From positions 124,001 through 188,000 of the forward strand of contig NZ_JAZLIO010000022.1 of assembly GCF_045617425.1 (NCBI RefSeq): 64,000 nucleotides of DNA, given 5' to 3'. The stretch is from Carnobacterium_B sp045617425 (GTDB lineage Bacteria; Bacillota; Bacilli; Lactobacillales; Carnobacteriaceae). The translations under genes and the position numbers were made by a program. The notes beneath the pieces are model-generated. The model searched no databases and was not told the DNA's origin. It worked only from the letters and a program-made list of their open reading frames with translations. Of this stretch, positions 34,815-43,891 are shown in pieces. Position 1 is the first letter of the stretch. Every line of letters starts with the position of its first letter.

Positions 34815-37646
34815 TTATAAAAATTTTTCTTCATAATCAGCTTTAGTTAAAAATACTTCACGTGGTTTAGACCCTTTATTTCCTGATATAAAATTTTCAT
34901 TTTCTAATGTTTCAATCAAATTAGCTGCTCGATTAAATCCTATTTTAAATTTCCGTTGAAGTGCTGACGCTGATATTTGACCCTCAGAAACAATAAACGG
35001 AAGAACGTCTTCAAATAATTCGTCTTTTCCTTCTACTGATTCTAATTTAGCCATCAATGATTCTGGCTCAAAAAGATACCTTGAAGGTCGTTGGTCTTTT
35101 ACATGTCTGACAATTCGTTCTATTTCTTTTTCAACATACGTTCCTTGAACCCGTATTGGACGGCCTGAACCATTTTCTTGGAACAACATATCTCCTCTAC
35201 CAAGAAGTTTTTCTGCTCCACCTGTATCTAAAATTGTCCGCGAGTCCACCTGACTAGATACCATAAAGGCTACTCTGGTTGGAATATTGTTTTTTATCGT
35301 TCCTGTAATAACGTCTACACTTGGACGTTGGGTAGCCACAATTAAATGGATACCTGCTGCTCTAGCTTTTTGCGTAATTCTTGCAATAGAATCTTGCACG
35401 TCACTACTGGCAACCATCATTAAATCGGCTAATTCATCGATGACGATTACAATATAAGGCATTTTCAATCCAAAATCATTATGTTCTTCTGCTTTTTCAT
35501 TAAAGCCTTGGATATTTCGAACTCCTGCTGCTGCTAGTTTTTGATAACGTTCTTCCATTTCGTTTACTGCCCATTTTAAAGCTTCACTTGCTGCTTTAGG
35601 TTCAGAAATAACAGGAGAAAGTAAATGAGGTATTTCATTATAAGGAGCCAACTCAACTGCTTTTGGATCAATTAAAATCAACCTAACTTCACTAGGTGTA
35701 GCTTTGTACAATAGACTTACTAAAAGCGAATTAATGAACACACTTTTACCTGAACCTGTTGCTCCCGCAATCAAACCATGAGGCATTTTATCGATAGTCG
35801 AAACAACTGCTTCTCCTGCAATATTAACTCCAATTGCAACCGTTAACGGAGAATGACTTTCTTTAAACTCTTTACTTTCCATCACTTCCGATAACATCAC
35901 AGGTCTAGATTTTTTATTAGGAATTTCAATCCCTACCGAACTTTTCCCAAGAATTGGAGCTTCTATACGAATATCCTTTGCCGCTAGCGAAAGTTTTAAA
36001 TCATCAGATAGGTTTGTAATTTTGTTAACTTTTACCCCACGGCCTAGTTGAAGTTCAAATTGAGTAACTGCTGGCCCAATTGTCCAACCAATTACTTGAG
36101 CATGAATATTAAAAGCATCTAAAGTCTCATTTAATATTTCTGCTTGTTCTAGAACCCAATCGTCAATTGCATTTGGTTCAAGTTTTACAGGTCGAAGCAA
36201 AAGATCTACAGATGGGAACATGTAGTTTTCGTCATATACTTCTTCAGTCATTTCCAATAATGAAGTGGTAATCTCACTGTTCATCTCTACAGTATTTTCT
36301 ATCTCATCTTGGTTTGACTCTTCTATACTATTAGTAGAATTACTTTCTTCAATTTCTTCGATAAGAGTTGTTTCTGGTTGTGTTTCTGGTTGTGTTTCAA
36401 TGATTTCTTGAGATTGTTCTGGTTTTTCAGTTTGTTTTAAATCATTAGTTGGAAATGTTTGTTTATCTAAATAATTCATTCGACTTAGTGCTGCCATAAG
36501 TTCCATATTTTCTATTTCTTCAGAACTTTGAATTTTAGATTTATTAAAAATCTGGGTTGATTTAATAACAGGTTTTGCTATTTTGGGTAAGGTACCCCCT
36601 TCACCAAAATACCTTGCTACATTTTTCCCACGATTAAGTCGAATATTTTGCTCTTCCTCGATCATACCAGCTAAAGAACGAGATAATCCACGCTTTTTCT
36701 TTGGAGCATTTAACGAGCTCTCAACAATTATTGATTCAGAATTACTAGCAGCAACTTCTGTAATTTTCTCAGATAGTTCTTGTGTTGGTGTTTGAATTAA
36801 ATCTACTTCTTGAATCATTTCTATTTTTGGTAATACTTCTACTTCTTGTATCGTTTCTACTTCTGGTAATACTTCTACTTCTTGTACCGTTTCCACTTCT
36901 GATAATACTTCTACTTCTTGTACCGTTTCTATTTCTGGTAATACTTCTACCTCTTTTACCGTTTCTACTTCTGGTAATACTTCTACTTCTTGTACAGTTT
37001 CTACTTCTGGTAATACTTCTACTTCTTGTACAGTTTCTACTTCTGGCATTGCCTCTGCTTCTTGAAGTACTTCTTCTTTCTCTTCTGTATGTACAAAAGA
37101 CTGGCCTGAATCATTCAATAAATACTCTTCAAACAGCAAGAAATCTTCTGATTTCTTTTTTAATTCTAAACGAATAGTTGTGTAATTGATTTCTTTAATT
37201 TTCTTATTGGATCTCTCTTGAAATCCATGATAAGGAGAAGGAATCTTTTGAACTTTAAAAGGAGTCGAACTTCTCCCTTCTTGAAAAGGTGTAGCTGCAT
37301 GTTTTAATGATTCTTTTGAATAAGTTGTTTGTTTAATTCTTTTCTCAACTTGTTTTTTTTGTTTTTTCAATTCAAGTTGTTTCTGTTGTTCCTCTTTCCC
37401 AATGGTTGAGAGATAATTTCTAACAGAAATATTGTCTTTTTGAAACGTTGTAAAATCAATTCTAGAATTTTTTCCTTCACTTTTTATTACTTTTTTAGTT
37501 GGTTGACTATTTTTATTTTTTGATTGGGGTTTTTTAATCAACTCTTCCTTACTCGCTGCGTTCTCAGCATCACGATAGAAAGGAAACTTGAATTTTTTTT
37601 GGCGATCTTGATTTTTTTCATAACTAGGTCCATCATATTTGGGCAT
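34815..37646 (-). CDS. sftA: Soluble DNA translocase SftA (FtsK/SpoIIIE family)
   Basis: 943 residues. The C-terminal motor has Walker A GATGSGKSV (about 630-640), Walker B IVIVIDELADLMM (about 735-747) and the winged-helix gamma domain ISASALQRKFKIGFNRAA near the end. The first 470 residues are hydrophilic with no membrane helix, so it matches cytosolic SftA of Bacillus rather than FtsK or SpoIIIE. SftA clears DNA from closing septa. The N-terminal half is low-complexity, with basic stretches (about 1-170) and an acidic 12-residue repeat (about 199-285). It sits upstream of murC as in Bacillus. Confidence 0.92.
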   Translation of the reverse strand: MPKYDGPSYEKNQDRQKKFKFPFYRDAENAASKEELIKKPQSKNKNSQPTKKVIKSEGKNSRIDFTTFQKDNISVRNYLSTIGKEEQQKQLELKKQKKQVEKRIKQTTYSKESLKHAATPFQEGRSSTPFKVQKIPSPYHGFQERSNKKIKEINYTTIRLELKKKSEDFLLFEEYLLNDSGQSFVHTEEKEEVLQEAEAMPEVETVQEVEVLPEVETVQEVEVLPEVETVKEVEVLPEIETVQEVEVLSEVETVQEVEVLPEVETIQEVEVLPKIEMIQEVDLIQTPTQELSEKITEVAASNSESIIVESSLNAPKKKRGLSRSLAGMIEEEQNIRLNRGKNVARYFGEGGTLPKIAKPVIKSTQIFNKSKIQSSEEIENMELMAALSRMNYLDKQTFPTNDLKQTEKPEQSQEIIETQPETQPETTLIEEIEESNSTNSIEESNQDEIENTVEMNSEITTSLLEMTEEVYDENYMFPSVDLLLRPVKLEPNAIDDWVLEQAEILNETLDAFNIHAQVIGWTIGPAVTQFELQLGRGVKVNKITNLSDDLKLSLAAKDIRIEAPILGKSSVGIEIPNKKSRPVMLSEVMESKEFKESHSPLTVAIGVNIAGEAVVSTIDKMPHGLIAGATGSGKSVFINSLLVSLLYKATPSEVRLILIDPKAVELAPYNEIPHLLSPVISEPKAASEALKWAVNEMEERYQKLAAAGVRNIQGFNEKAEEHNDFGLKMPYIVIVIDELADLMMVASSDVQDSIARITQKARAAGIHLIVATQRPSVDVITGTIKNNIPTRVAFMVSSQVDSRTILDTGGAEKLLGRGDMLFQENGSGRPIRVQGTYVEKEIERIVRHVKDQRPSRYLFEPESLMAKLESVEGKDELFEDVLPFIVSEGQISASALQRKFKIGFNRAANLIETLENENFISGNKGSKPREVFLTKADYEEKFL
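36790..37052 (-). repeat. 36-bp tandem repeats coding for an acidic linker in SftA
   Basis: About seven in-frame copies of a 36-bp unit that codes for PEVETVQEVEVL-type 12-mers (residues about 199-285). Copies differ by a few bases, with changes such as Q to K, V to I and P to S. Copy number is likely to vary between strains. Confidence 0.9.
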
Positions 37647-37770
37647 GATGACCCTCCTTTCCTACCTTACTACGAATCTTAGTTTACCACAAAAAATAGC
37701 GTGATTATAGGTGCTTTCTTTAAGAAACATACGATATCTTTTCAAATCAGACACAAAAAAAGACTTTACA

Positions 37771-37821
37771 AAAAGCCCACTTTCAAAAAATACATTTCTT
37801 GTTTTTTGAAAGTGGGCTTTT
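37771..37821 (-). terminator. Terminator of the pepA-ytpP-usp-ytpR unit
   Basis: A perfect 20-bp stem (37771-37790 with 37802-37821), 11-nt loop, just after the ytpR stop. Confidence 0.85.
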
Positions 37822-37837
37822 GAGCCTTTATACTAAA

Positions 37838-38449
37838 TTAATTCAATTGAAATGGTTCACCTGTTCCGGCTGAATCTGGCAATACTAAAATCCCTTTTTG
37901 TTCTGGAACACCTTTTAAATTTAATTCTCGAGCTGAGCAAATCATACCATGACTTGGTTCTCCTCTTAACTCTCCATCCCATATAGCCATTCCGTTAGGC
38001 ATCATAGCACCTACTTTAGCAACCACAACTTTTTGGCCTTGAGCAATGTTAGATGCCCCACAAACTATTTGAAGTATTTCCCCATTATCTACCTCAGTTT
38101 GCGTAATAGATAAATGATCTGAGTCAGGATGAGCAACACATTCTTTTACTTCTCCGATTACAAATTTTGGAGATTCATCTGACTCCAAAGTATCGGAAAA
38201 TCCAGCCAAAGCAATTGCTTCATTTAAGCTGTTTATGTTTTCCTTAGTCAAAAATACTTGCCCCGTTCCCTCAATAGCAATAAATTGAGAACTATTGAAA
38301 AAATTATAACCAACTGTTTGGTTGGTTGATTCTTTAAAAATGCGAACAACATCCTGTTTTTTTTCAAAATTTTGTTCTTTAGGTTCACTATTGTCTAACA
38401 TAACAATAAGAGTGTCCCCAATGCCTGCTTTATTATAAATACTAATCAT
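37838..38449 (-). CDS. ytpR: YtpR-type tRNA-binding domain protein
   Basis: 203 residues from the ATG at 38449, with GAGGAAG upstream and the start MISIYNKAGIGDTLIV; the frame opens twelve codons earlier. An N-terminal domain of about 90 residues is followed by an OB-fold tRNA-binding domain (about 90-200) with VIGEVKECVAHPDSDHLSIT and VVAKVGAMMPNGM, as at the N-terminus of PheT. The function is unknown; it is not a synthetase. It overlaps the end of the universal stress gene by 8 nt. Confidence 0.88.
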   Translation of the reverse strand: MISIYNKAGIGDTLIVMLDNSEPKEQNFEKKQDVVRIFKESTNQTVGYNFFNSSQFIAIEGTGQVFLTKENINSLNEAIALAGFSDTLESDESPKFVIGEVKECVAHPDSDHLSITQTEVDNGEILQIVCGASNIAQGQKVVVAKVGAMMPNGMAIWDGELRGEPSHGMICSARELNLKGVPEQKGILVLPDSAGTGEPFQLN

Positions 38450-38936
38450 TATTAACTTCCTCTTCTTGTTTTTTATTTCGTACAACTAGCACGTCACAAG
38501 GAGCATGACGAGTAATATATTCACTCACACTACCCATCATCCATCTTTCAACAGCATTCATACCCGTGTGCCCCACCACAATTAAATCTATTTGGTAATC
38601 ATTCGGTATGTCTTGAGTTAATTCTATTTTTGGAGCGCCTTGTACCATGATTGTTTCAACTTTTTTTAAATTATGTTTGGTAGCTTCTTTTTTATACTCT
38701 TTTAAAAGATTTTCCATTATTTCCTTGTCCGTATCAATTCCGATTGCATCTATAGCAGTTATACCCGCAGTATCTATCATTCCTAAAGCATAAGAGTTTA
38801 CATCAAAAACATGAGCAATAATTAATTCACTGTTGTTTCTTTCCGCTATTTTAATAGCCTTTGTAAGTGCGTTTTCTGAAGATTCACTTCCATCTACTGC
38901 TATCAGTATACGTTGGTATTGTTGTGTATCTAACAT
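38442..38936 (-). CDS. Universal stress protein (UspA family)
   Basis: 164 residues from the ATG at 38936, with AGGAGA upstream; the frame opens seven codons earlier. It has the start RILIAVDGSESSENALTKAI (about 9-28) and the C-terminal nucleotide motif VVGHTGMNAVERWMMGSVS, close to the G-2x-G-9x-G(S) pattern of ATP-binding Usp proteins. It probably binds ATP in the cytoplasm. It sits between ytpP and ytpR, where Bacillus has ytpQ, so it looks like a local replacement or insertion. Confidence 0.9.
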   Translation of the reverse strand: MLDTQQYQRILIAVDGSESSENALTKAIKIAERNNSELIIAHVFDVNSYALGMIDTAGITAIDAIGIDTDKEIMENLLKEYKKEATKHNLKKVETIMVQGAPKIELTQDIPNDYQIDLIVVGHTGMNAVERWMMGSVSEYITRHAPCDVLVVRNKKQEEEVNND

Positions 38937-38969
38937 AATCACATCTCCTCTTATCATTTTAGTTATCCA

Positions 38970-39287
38970 TTAAAGAGTTGCTATAAACTGCTCTATTTCT
39001 TCTTTAGTTTTGCGGTCTTTGTTTACAAAGCGTCCAGTCTCTTCTCCATTTTCAAATGCCACAAAACTAGGAATTCCAAAAATAGACAAATCGCCACAAA
39101 GATCAATAAATTTATCACGGTCGACTTCTACAAAATCAATTTCAGAATGGTTTTCGATTATTTCAGGCATAATTGGTTTAATAAATTGACAATCCCCACA
39201 CCAATCAGCGGTGAAAAAGAAAATCGTTTTTCTTTTACTTTCTTTAACCATTATATAAAATTCCTCAACTGTATTTAATAATTCCAT
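38970..39287 (-). CDS. ytpP: Thioredoxin-like protein YtpP
   Basis: 105 residues from the ATG at 39287 with GAGG 9 nt upstream; a GTG eight codons earlier sits right against the preceding stop. It has a thioredoxin fold with the active-site motif ADWCGDCQFIKP (about 28-39), so WCGDC instead of WCGPC, and a cis-proline in IFGIPSFVAF. It is a likely cytoplasmic thiol oxidoreductase. It follows the second M42 peptidase gene closely. Confidence 0.88.
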   Translation of the reverse strand: MELLNTVEEFYIMVKESKRKTIFFFTADWCGDCQFIKPIMPEIIENHSEIDFVEVDRDKFIDLCGDLSIFGIPSFVAFENGEETGRFVNKDRKTKEEIEQFIATL

Positions 39288-39311
39288 TTTAATAGTCCTC
39301 TCTGTGTTCAC

Positions 39312-40391
39312 TTAATTATTTTTCATAATCGTTTCAAACGTACTGCGGTCTAAAGTACGTGCAACTTGCACAACCATTTCTTTTGCTGCTGCATAATCAT
39401 CTATATGAAAGACCGTTTGATGTGTGTGGATATAACGAGCGCACACACCAATGACTGCACTAGGAACCCCATTATTCATTTGATGAGCTGCGCCAGCATC
39501 TGTACCACCTTTAGAAACAAAATATTGATAAGGAATATTGTGTGTTGCTGCAGTATCAAGCAAGAACTCACGCATTCCTTTTAAAGTAATCATTCCTGGA
39601 TCTTGGATTCTCAATAAAAATCCTTCTCCAAGATGACCAAATTTAGTTTTGTCTCCTGTTAAGTCATCAGCAGGTGAACAGTCTACAGCAAAAAACAAAT
39701 CTGGTTTAAATTGATGAACCGCTCCTTTTGCTCCACGTAAACCTACTTCTTCCTGAACATTAGCACCAGCAATTAATGTATTAGGAAGTTCCTCACCCTG
39801 TAGTTCTTTTAAGGCTTCAATAACAACAGTTGTACCATAGCGATTATCCCAAGCCTTGCTTAGAACTTTTTTGCCATTAGCCATTTTTATCGTTTCCACA
39901 TCAGGTACGATGGCATCCCCTGGGCGTACACCAAATGCTTCAGCTTCTTCTTTAGAATCAAAACCTGCATCAAATAAAATGTCGGCGATATCCAATTTGC
40001 TCCCAGCTCCATCTTTGCCTCTTAACAAGTGAGGTGGAACAGAGGAAGAAACACACGGGTAGTCGCCTTTAGCTGTTTGAAGCGTAAAACGTTGTGCTGA
40101 AACAACATACGGATTCCATCCACCTAGAGGTACAACTCTAAATAAACCTTGTTTTGAAATGCTAGCTATCATAAAACCAACTTCATCCATATGAGCAGCT
40201 ACCATAATTTTCGGTGCATTTTCCATCTTACTTTTGCGAATTCCAAAAATACCTCCAAGACCATCTTGCTGAACTTCATCTACTAATGGAGTCATTTCTT
40301 CACGCATAATATCCCGTACACGGTGTTCAAAACCACTCGTTCCTTGTGCTTCGGTTAATTTCTTGATTAAGTCAAATGTTTTATCTTCCAT
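39312..40391 (-). CDS. M42-family aminopeptidase (second copy)
   Basis: 359 residues. Metal and catalytic motifs: AAHMDEVGF (about 66-74), KAWDNRYG (about 179-186), QEEVGLRGA (about 212-220), FAVDCSPADD (about 233-242) and the ligand region RYIHTHQTVFH (about 319-329). It is the glutamyl aminopeptidase-like (PepA) type and heads the pepA-ytpP-usp-ytpR unit, matching Bacillus ytoP-ytpP order. It is clearly related to, but well diverged from, the gene at 16728-17813. Confidence 0.92.
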   Translation of the reverse strand: MEDKTFDLIKKLTEAQGTSGFEHRVRDIMREEMTPLVDEVQQDGLGGIFGIRKSKMENAPKIMVAAHMDEVGFMIASISKQGLFRVVPLGGWNPYVVSAQRFTLQTAKGDYPCVSSSVPPHLLRGKDGAGSKLDIADILFDAGFDSKEEAEAFGVRPGDAIVPDVETIKMANGKKVLSKAWDNRYGTTVVIEALKELQGEELPNTLIAGANVQEEVGLRGAKGAVHQFKPDLFFAVDCSPADDLTGDKTKFGHLGEGFLLRIQDPGMITLKGMREFLLDTAATHNIPYQYFVSKGGTDAGAAHQMNNGVPSAVIGVCARYIHTHQTVFHIDDYAAAKEMVVQVARTLDRSTFETIMKNN

Positions 40392-40505
40392 TAGTATTTT
40401 CCCATATAGGTTTTCTTACTTCAACCTACATGATCTATCCCCCTTATAAATTCTATTTATTCTATTATACCTTAAATCAAATTAATTTTAAGAAGGAATG
40501 CTTTA

Positions 40506-40534
40506 ATTTCATTTATTTTTAAACATGGTATACT
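40506..40534 (+). promoter_or_regulatory. Candidate extended -10 promoter of the PepSY-like gene
   Basis: TGGTATACT at 40526-40534 is an extended -10; the -35 (ATTTCA, 40506-40511) at 17 nt is weak. Confidence 0.45.
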
Positions 40535-40569
40535 ATAAAAAAATAATATTAGATTGGGGAGTTTATTAA

Positions 40570-40908
40570 ATGGTATGTAAAACAAAAGAAACAACACCAT
40601 ATATTTTAGCTGGCGGCTTACTTTTTGGAGCTGGATTAACTTGCGGCTATTTTCTTCATAAACTAATCACTGCAAAAAAAGCAATCCATGGAGATACCAT
40701 TCTAAAATACGTAAAACAATTATTTCTAAAAGAAGGACCTGTAGAAGGTTCATGGATAGAATTACAAAAAGTTCCTTTACAAAAATTTGCGCTTAAAACA
40801 GATGTTTATTATGGCGGAATTTCAAGAATTGAAGAAGACCAACTTGTTCAGTATGAATTTATCGCAGATGCTTACACCGGAAGTATTTTGGATTTATATC
40901 GTATTTAA
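40570..40908 (+). CDS. Small membrane protein with PepSY-like C-terminus
   Basis: 112 residues: one N-terminal membrane helix (about 11-32, with a glycine-rich face), then a soluble part whose end, QYEFIADAYTGSILDLYRI, resembles the last strand of PepSY domains, which are thought to inhibit or shield peptidases. GGGGAG precedes the ATG. It is divergent from the M42 peptidase unit and convergent with trmB. I cannot name a closer family; the PepSY link is inference from the short C-terminal pattern. Confidence 0.6.
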   Translation: MVCKTKETTPYILAGGLLFGAGLTCGYFLHKLITAKKAIHGDTILKYVKQLFLKEGPVEGSWIELQKVPLQKFALKTDVYYGGISRIEEDQLVQYEFIADAYTGSILDLYRI

Positions 40909-40910
40909 CA

Positions 40911-40956
40911 AAAAAAGCATTAAAACAAGAATCAATTCTTGTTTTAATGCTTTTTT
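40911..40956. terminator. Bidirectional terminator between the PepSY-like gene and trmB
   Basis: A 22-bp stem (40911-40932 with 40935-40956) with almost no loop, A and T runs on the outside, overlapping the trmB stop. Confidence 0.88.
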
Positions 40957-41605
40957 ATTTGGTTTTTTTAGGGAATTTTGCTACTACACGATAAATCCGA
41001 CTACCTCTCGAAGAAAATTTCTCTTCATATTCAGTCCTCACATTACCCTCAAAATCACTCTCATGTAAATTTAACCATACTTGTTCAAGTGTCATGCCGT
41101 ACTTTGAAAAACTGCTCAATGAATATTCAAATAGTCCTTGATTATCCGTTTTAAAATGAATTTCGCCTTCAGATACAAGGATAATCTCATAACTTTCTAA
41201 AAAACTTTTATACGTTAAACGTCTTTTTTCATGGCGAGTTTTTGGCCATGGGTCAGAAAAGTTTAAATAAACTTGGTCAACTTCTCCTTCTGCAAAATAT
41301 TGGGTTACAGAACCCCCATTAACGTGTAATAATTGAAGATTCGGTAATTGTTCCTCAATCAATCTATCTAGTGCAACAACTATGACACTCATCTGAAGTT
41401 CAATACCAATATAATTGATTTCTGGGTGTAATTTTGCCATTTCAGTAATAAAACGACCTTTTCCTGTACCGACTTCAATATGAATAGGGTGATCATTGCC
41501 AAATCTTTCGTGCCATTTTCCTACCCAATTATCAGGTTGTTCTGGTATATACTGAGGGTAATCAGCAATTTTTTGTGGTGCATTTGGTTTATTTCTTAAA
41601 CGCAT
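40955..41605 (-). CDS. trmB: tRNA (guanine-N7)-methyltransferase TrmB
   Basis: 216 residues from the ATG at 41605, which is 9 nt from GGAG and gives the family start MRLRNKP; an ATG five codons earlier overlaps that site. The SAM-binding motif is HIEVGTGKGRFI (about 42-53), and the catalytic region is YLNFSDPWPKTRHEKRRL (about 114-131). It makes m7G46 in tRNA. It follows ccrZ, as in Bacillus (ytmP-ytmQ) and streptococci. Confidence 0.95.
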   Translation of the reverse strand: MRLRNKPNAPQKIADYPQYIPEQPDNWVGKWHERFGNDHPIHIEVGTGKGRFITEMAKLHPEINYIGIELQMSVIVVALDRLIEEQLPNLQLLHVNGGSVTQYFAEGEVDQVYLNFSDPWPKTRHEKRRLTYKSFLESYEIILVSEGEIHFKTDNQGLFEYSLSSFSKYGMTLEQVWLNLHESDFEGNVRTEYEEKFSSRGSRIYRVVAKFPKKTK

Positions 41606-41657
41606 ATTCTTATTCTCCATTCTTTTTAATATTCCATTTTTTTTACTAGTTACATAG

Positions 41658-41689
41658 AAAAATCCTCTTCAAAAACAGGAAGAGGATTT
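41658..41689 (-). terminator. Terminator-like hairpin between ccrZ and trmB
   Basis: An 11-bp stem (41660-41670 with 41679-41689) followed on the minus strand by TTTTTCT. It would separate ccrZ from trmB or lower trmB expression. Confidence 0.75.
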
Positions 41690-41711
41690 GAATAAATGCT
41701 AAAGCTAATCA

Positions 41712-42509
41712 TTAATTAAAAAAATAATTTTGGCCTTGATAAAGAGTTTGTAACATAATAATGTCTTTATTCATTTCATGAAATCTGGTTTCGTTATGGT
41801 GTTTTTTTGTTTGAATCAAATAATTCATTAATGCATACCACATAATACGCGTTTTCAACTCTTCAGTTAGCTCCGTATTATAATGAATTAACCAATCAAC
41901 CCAGTTATCTTTTGGTACATATTGACAAAGCAACATACTCAGATCCATAGCTGGATCACATAGCATAGCTGAATCCCAATCAACTAGATAAAGACGGTTC
42001 TCATCTGATAAAAGCCAATTTTTCCGGTAAATATCTCCATGGCAAACTTTTGTTTCAACCATATTCATTAATTCTACTTCTGCTTTTAGTTTTTCTATTA
42101 TTCGTGATAGTAACGGATGATTGTATAAATCTAAAGGCAAGTTATCTTCATATTTGTGAATTAATTGATCAGGTGTAACAATTTCACCGCCTACACGAGC
42201 AAGCATTCTTCTCAATGTAGTAGAATTATGTATTCGACTAATGAGTTTTGCAACCTGTGGGGAGGACATTTCTGTTTTAGTAAGTGCTCTTCCATTTAAC
42301 CACTCTTGAGCGGTTAGTACATCTCCATTACCGATGCGTTTTGTCCACATCAATCTTGGTGTAATCCCCTCAACAGATAATGCAGCTAAAAAAGGTGAAG
42401 AATTTCGCTTCAAAAAAAGCTTTTCTTCTGCCCTTGTACCCATATACGCTTGTCCAGTGTCACCACCAACGGGATGCAATTTCCATCCAGAATCTATTTC
42501 AAAATCCAT
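41712..42509 (-). CDS. ccrZ: CcrZ/YtmP-type phosphotransferase (APH-like kinase)
   Basis: 265 residues of the aminoglycoside phosphotransferase/choline kinase fold. The glycine-rich start is VGGDTGQAYMG (about 14-24), the catalytic loop VCHGDIYRKNWL (about 159-170) and the Mg-binding LVDWDSAMLCDPAMD (about 177-191). It matches YtmP of Bacillus and CcrZ of pneumococcus, which is reported to link the cell cycle with DNA replication. It lies upstream of trmB as in those species. Confidence 0.87.
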   Translation of the reverse strand: MDFEIDSGWKLHPVGGDTGQAYMGTRAEEKLFLKRNSSPFLAALSVEGITPRLMWTKRIGNGDVLTAQEWLNGRALTKTEMSSPQVAKLISRIHNSTTLRRMLARVGGEIVTPDQLIHKYEDNLPLDLYNHPLLSRIIEKLKAEVELMNMVETKVCHGDIYRKNWLLSDENRLYLVDWDSAMLCDPAMDLSMLLCQYVPKDNWVDWLIHYNTELTEELKTRIMWYALMNYLIQTKKHHNETRFHEMNKDIIMLQTLYQGQNYFFN

Positions 42510-42920
42510 ACCAAATCATTCCTTGCTTTATATTCTGAAACATTTCTACACAGACGTGAAAAGCAAAACGGGATTGTAACATCTTATTCGAATAAGCGAA
42601 AAAATTTAAACCCGTTAAACCAATAACACTAAATCATTTTTATAGTTTACCAGTAAAGCCAGACAAAAAAAGGACAGATATCACAAAAGACATCTATCTT
42701 TCTGTTCATTTCCTATTTTAGATAGAATTTCATTCTACGTCAAGCATATATACGTTCTTTTTCTACAAATGCGTTTATTTTATTTCTACAAAAATAGAAG
42801 ATAGAACTAGGCACAAGTCATTCATTACTTTTGATTTTTTAACACTTATTTTTGTTGGTGCTATCTTTACACAAAGAGAATCAGCCAAACAAAAGAGTTT
42901 GGCTGATTCTCTGATGATCT
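42510..42920. other. Non-coding gap between dat and ccrZ
   Basis: No gene is seen. The right end holds the hairpin after dat. A T-run on the minus strand at about 42664-42671 follows weakly pairing sequence and could be a second terminator. The part next to ccrZ should hold its promoter, but no clear pair of boxes is visible. Confidence 0.45.
42875..42912 (-). terminator. Hairpin after the D-amino-acid transaminase gene
   Basis: A perfect 16-bp stem (42875-42890 with 42897-42912), 6-nt loop, placed right after the stop, with only a short T run. Confidence 0.7.
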
Positions 42921-43781
42921 CTATCTTATTTGTCCACACTCTTTTTCAACAGCATTAACGTATAACTGCTGAAGTTTTTCAACAACAACTCCACGTTTTC
43001 CATGTCCAACAGGATTTCCATCTATACTTATGATAGGAACAGCTTCCATCGTGGTACTTGAAGCAAATACTTCATCTGCCTTTTTCAAATCATCTATAGT
43101 AAAGCTTTCTTCTTTAACTAACATTCCTGCTTCCCGAGCAACTTTTAACAACATTATCTTAGTAACTCCAGGTAGAACAAGATTACCATCTGGATGTGTA
43201 TAGATAGTATCATCTTTAATCATCCATACATTTGAAGAAGAACATTCTGTAACGATACCATCACGGTGCAAAATTGCTTCATCTCCACCTTTTTTATGGG
43301 CTTCGTGCTTAGCCATGATATTTCCCAGTAAACTAATCGATTTAATGTCGCATCTCAACCATCGCATATCAGGTACAATAAAAGCGGACATCCCTTGATC
43401 CATTTTTTCTTGATCTCGTGGAACAATTGTAGTTGTTGCTGTAAATACTGGTGGTACTAACTCTGGATCAGTATACGTGTGATTTCTGGGGATTCCAATT
43501 CCTCTGGTTACTTGCATGTAAATATTACCAGTTTCAATATCATTTTCTTTAATCAATGTACTTAAAAGGTGGTTTAATTCCTCTTTTGTAAAAGGCATGA
43601 CTAGTTCGATTTTTTCAGCACTTGAAAACAAACGATTTACATGTTCATCCAACATAAAAAATTTACCATTATAAACTCTTACAACGTCATAAATACCATC
43701 TGCAAACTGATAACCTCTGTCTTCCATATCGATTTTAACTTCACTACGTTCGACAATTTGATTATTCCAAATAACTTTCAT
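42921..43781 (-). CDS. dat: D-amino-acid transaminase
   Basis: 286 residues of PLP fold type IV. The PLP lysine is Lys147 in CDIKSISLLGN, with EDRGYQFADGIYDVVRVYNG (about 20-39) and TECSSSNVWMI as further motifs. It interconverts D-alanine and D-glutamate, both needed for peptidoglycan. It is a single gene after ecsB, with about 110 nt between them. Confidence 0.93.
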   Translation of the reverse strand: MKVIWNNQIVERSEVKIDMEDRGYQFADGIYDVVRVYNGKFFMLDEHVNRLFSSAEKIELVMPFTKEELNHLLSTLIKENDIETGNIYMQVTRGIGIPRNHTYTDPELVPPVFTATTTIVPRDQEKMDQGMSAFIVPDMRWLRCDIKSISLLGNIMAKHEAHKKGGDEAILHRDGIVTECSSSNVWMIKDDTIYTHPDGNLVLPGVTKIMLLKVAREAGMLVKEESFTIDDLKKADEVFASSTTMEAVPIISIDGNPVGHGKRGVVVEKLQQLYVNAVEKECGQIR

Positions 43782-43891
43782 TTTTTAACCTCTTCCTTTA
43801 AAAAGTAATACCTATTAAATTTTTTCTATCATATCAAAAATCATGACACTTTGCATTCTTAACATTTAAATATTTAAAAATCACTTTATTA

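Noticed and set aside
36782..37177. A 131-codon leucine-rich frame on the + strand
   Set aside because: It is the antisense shadow of the acidic repeat in SftA; the extreme leucine content comes from the complementary repeat, and it has no ribosome site.
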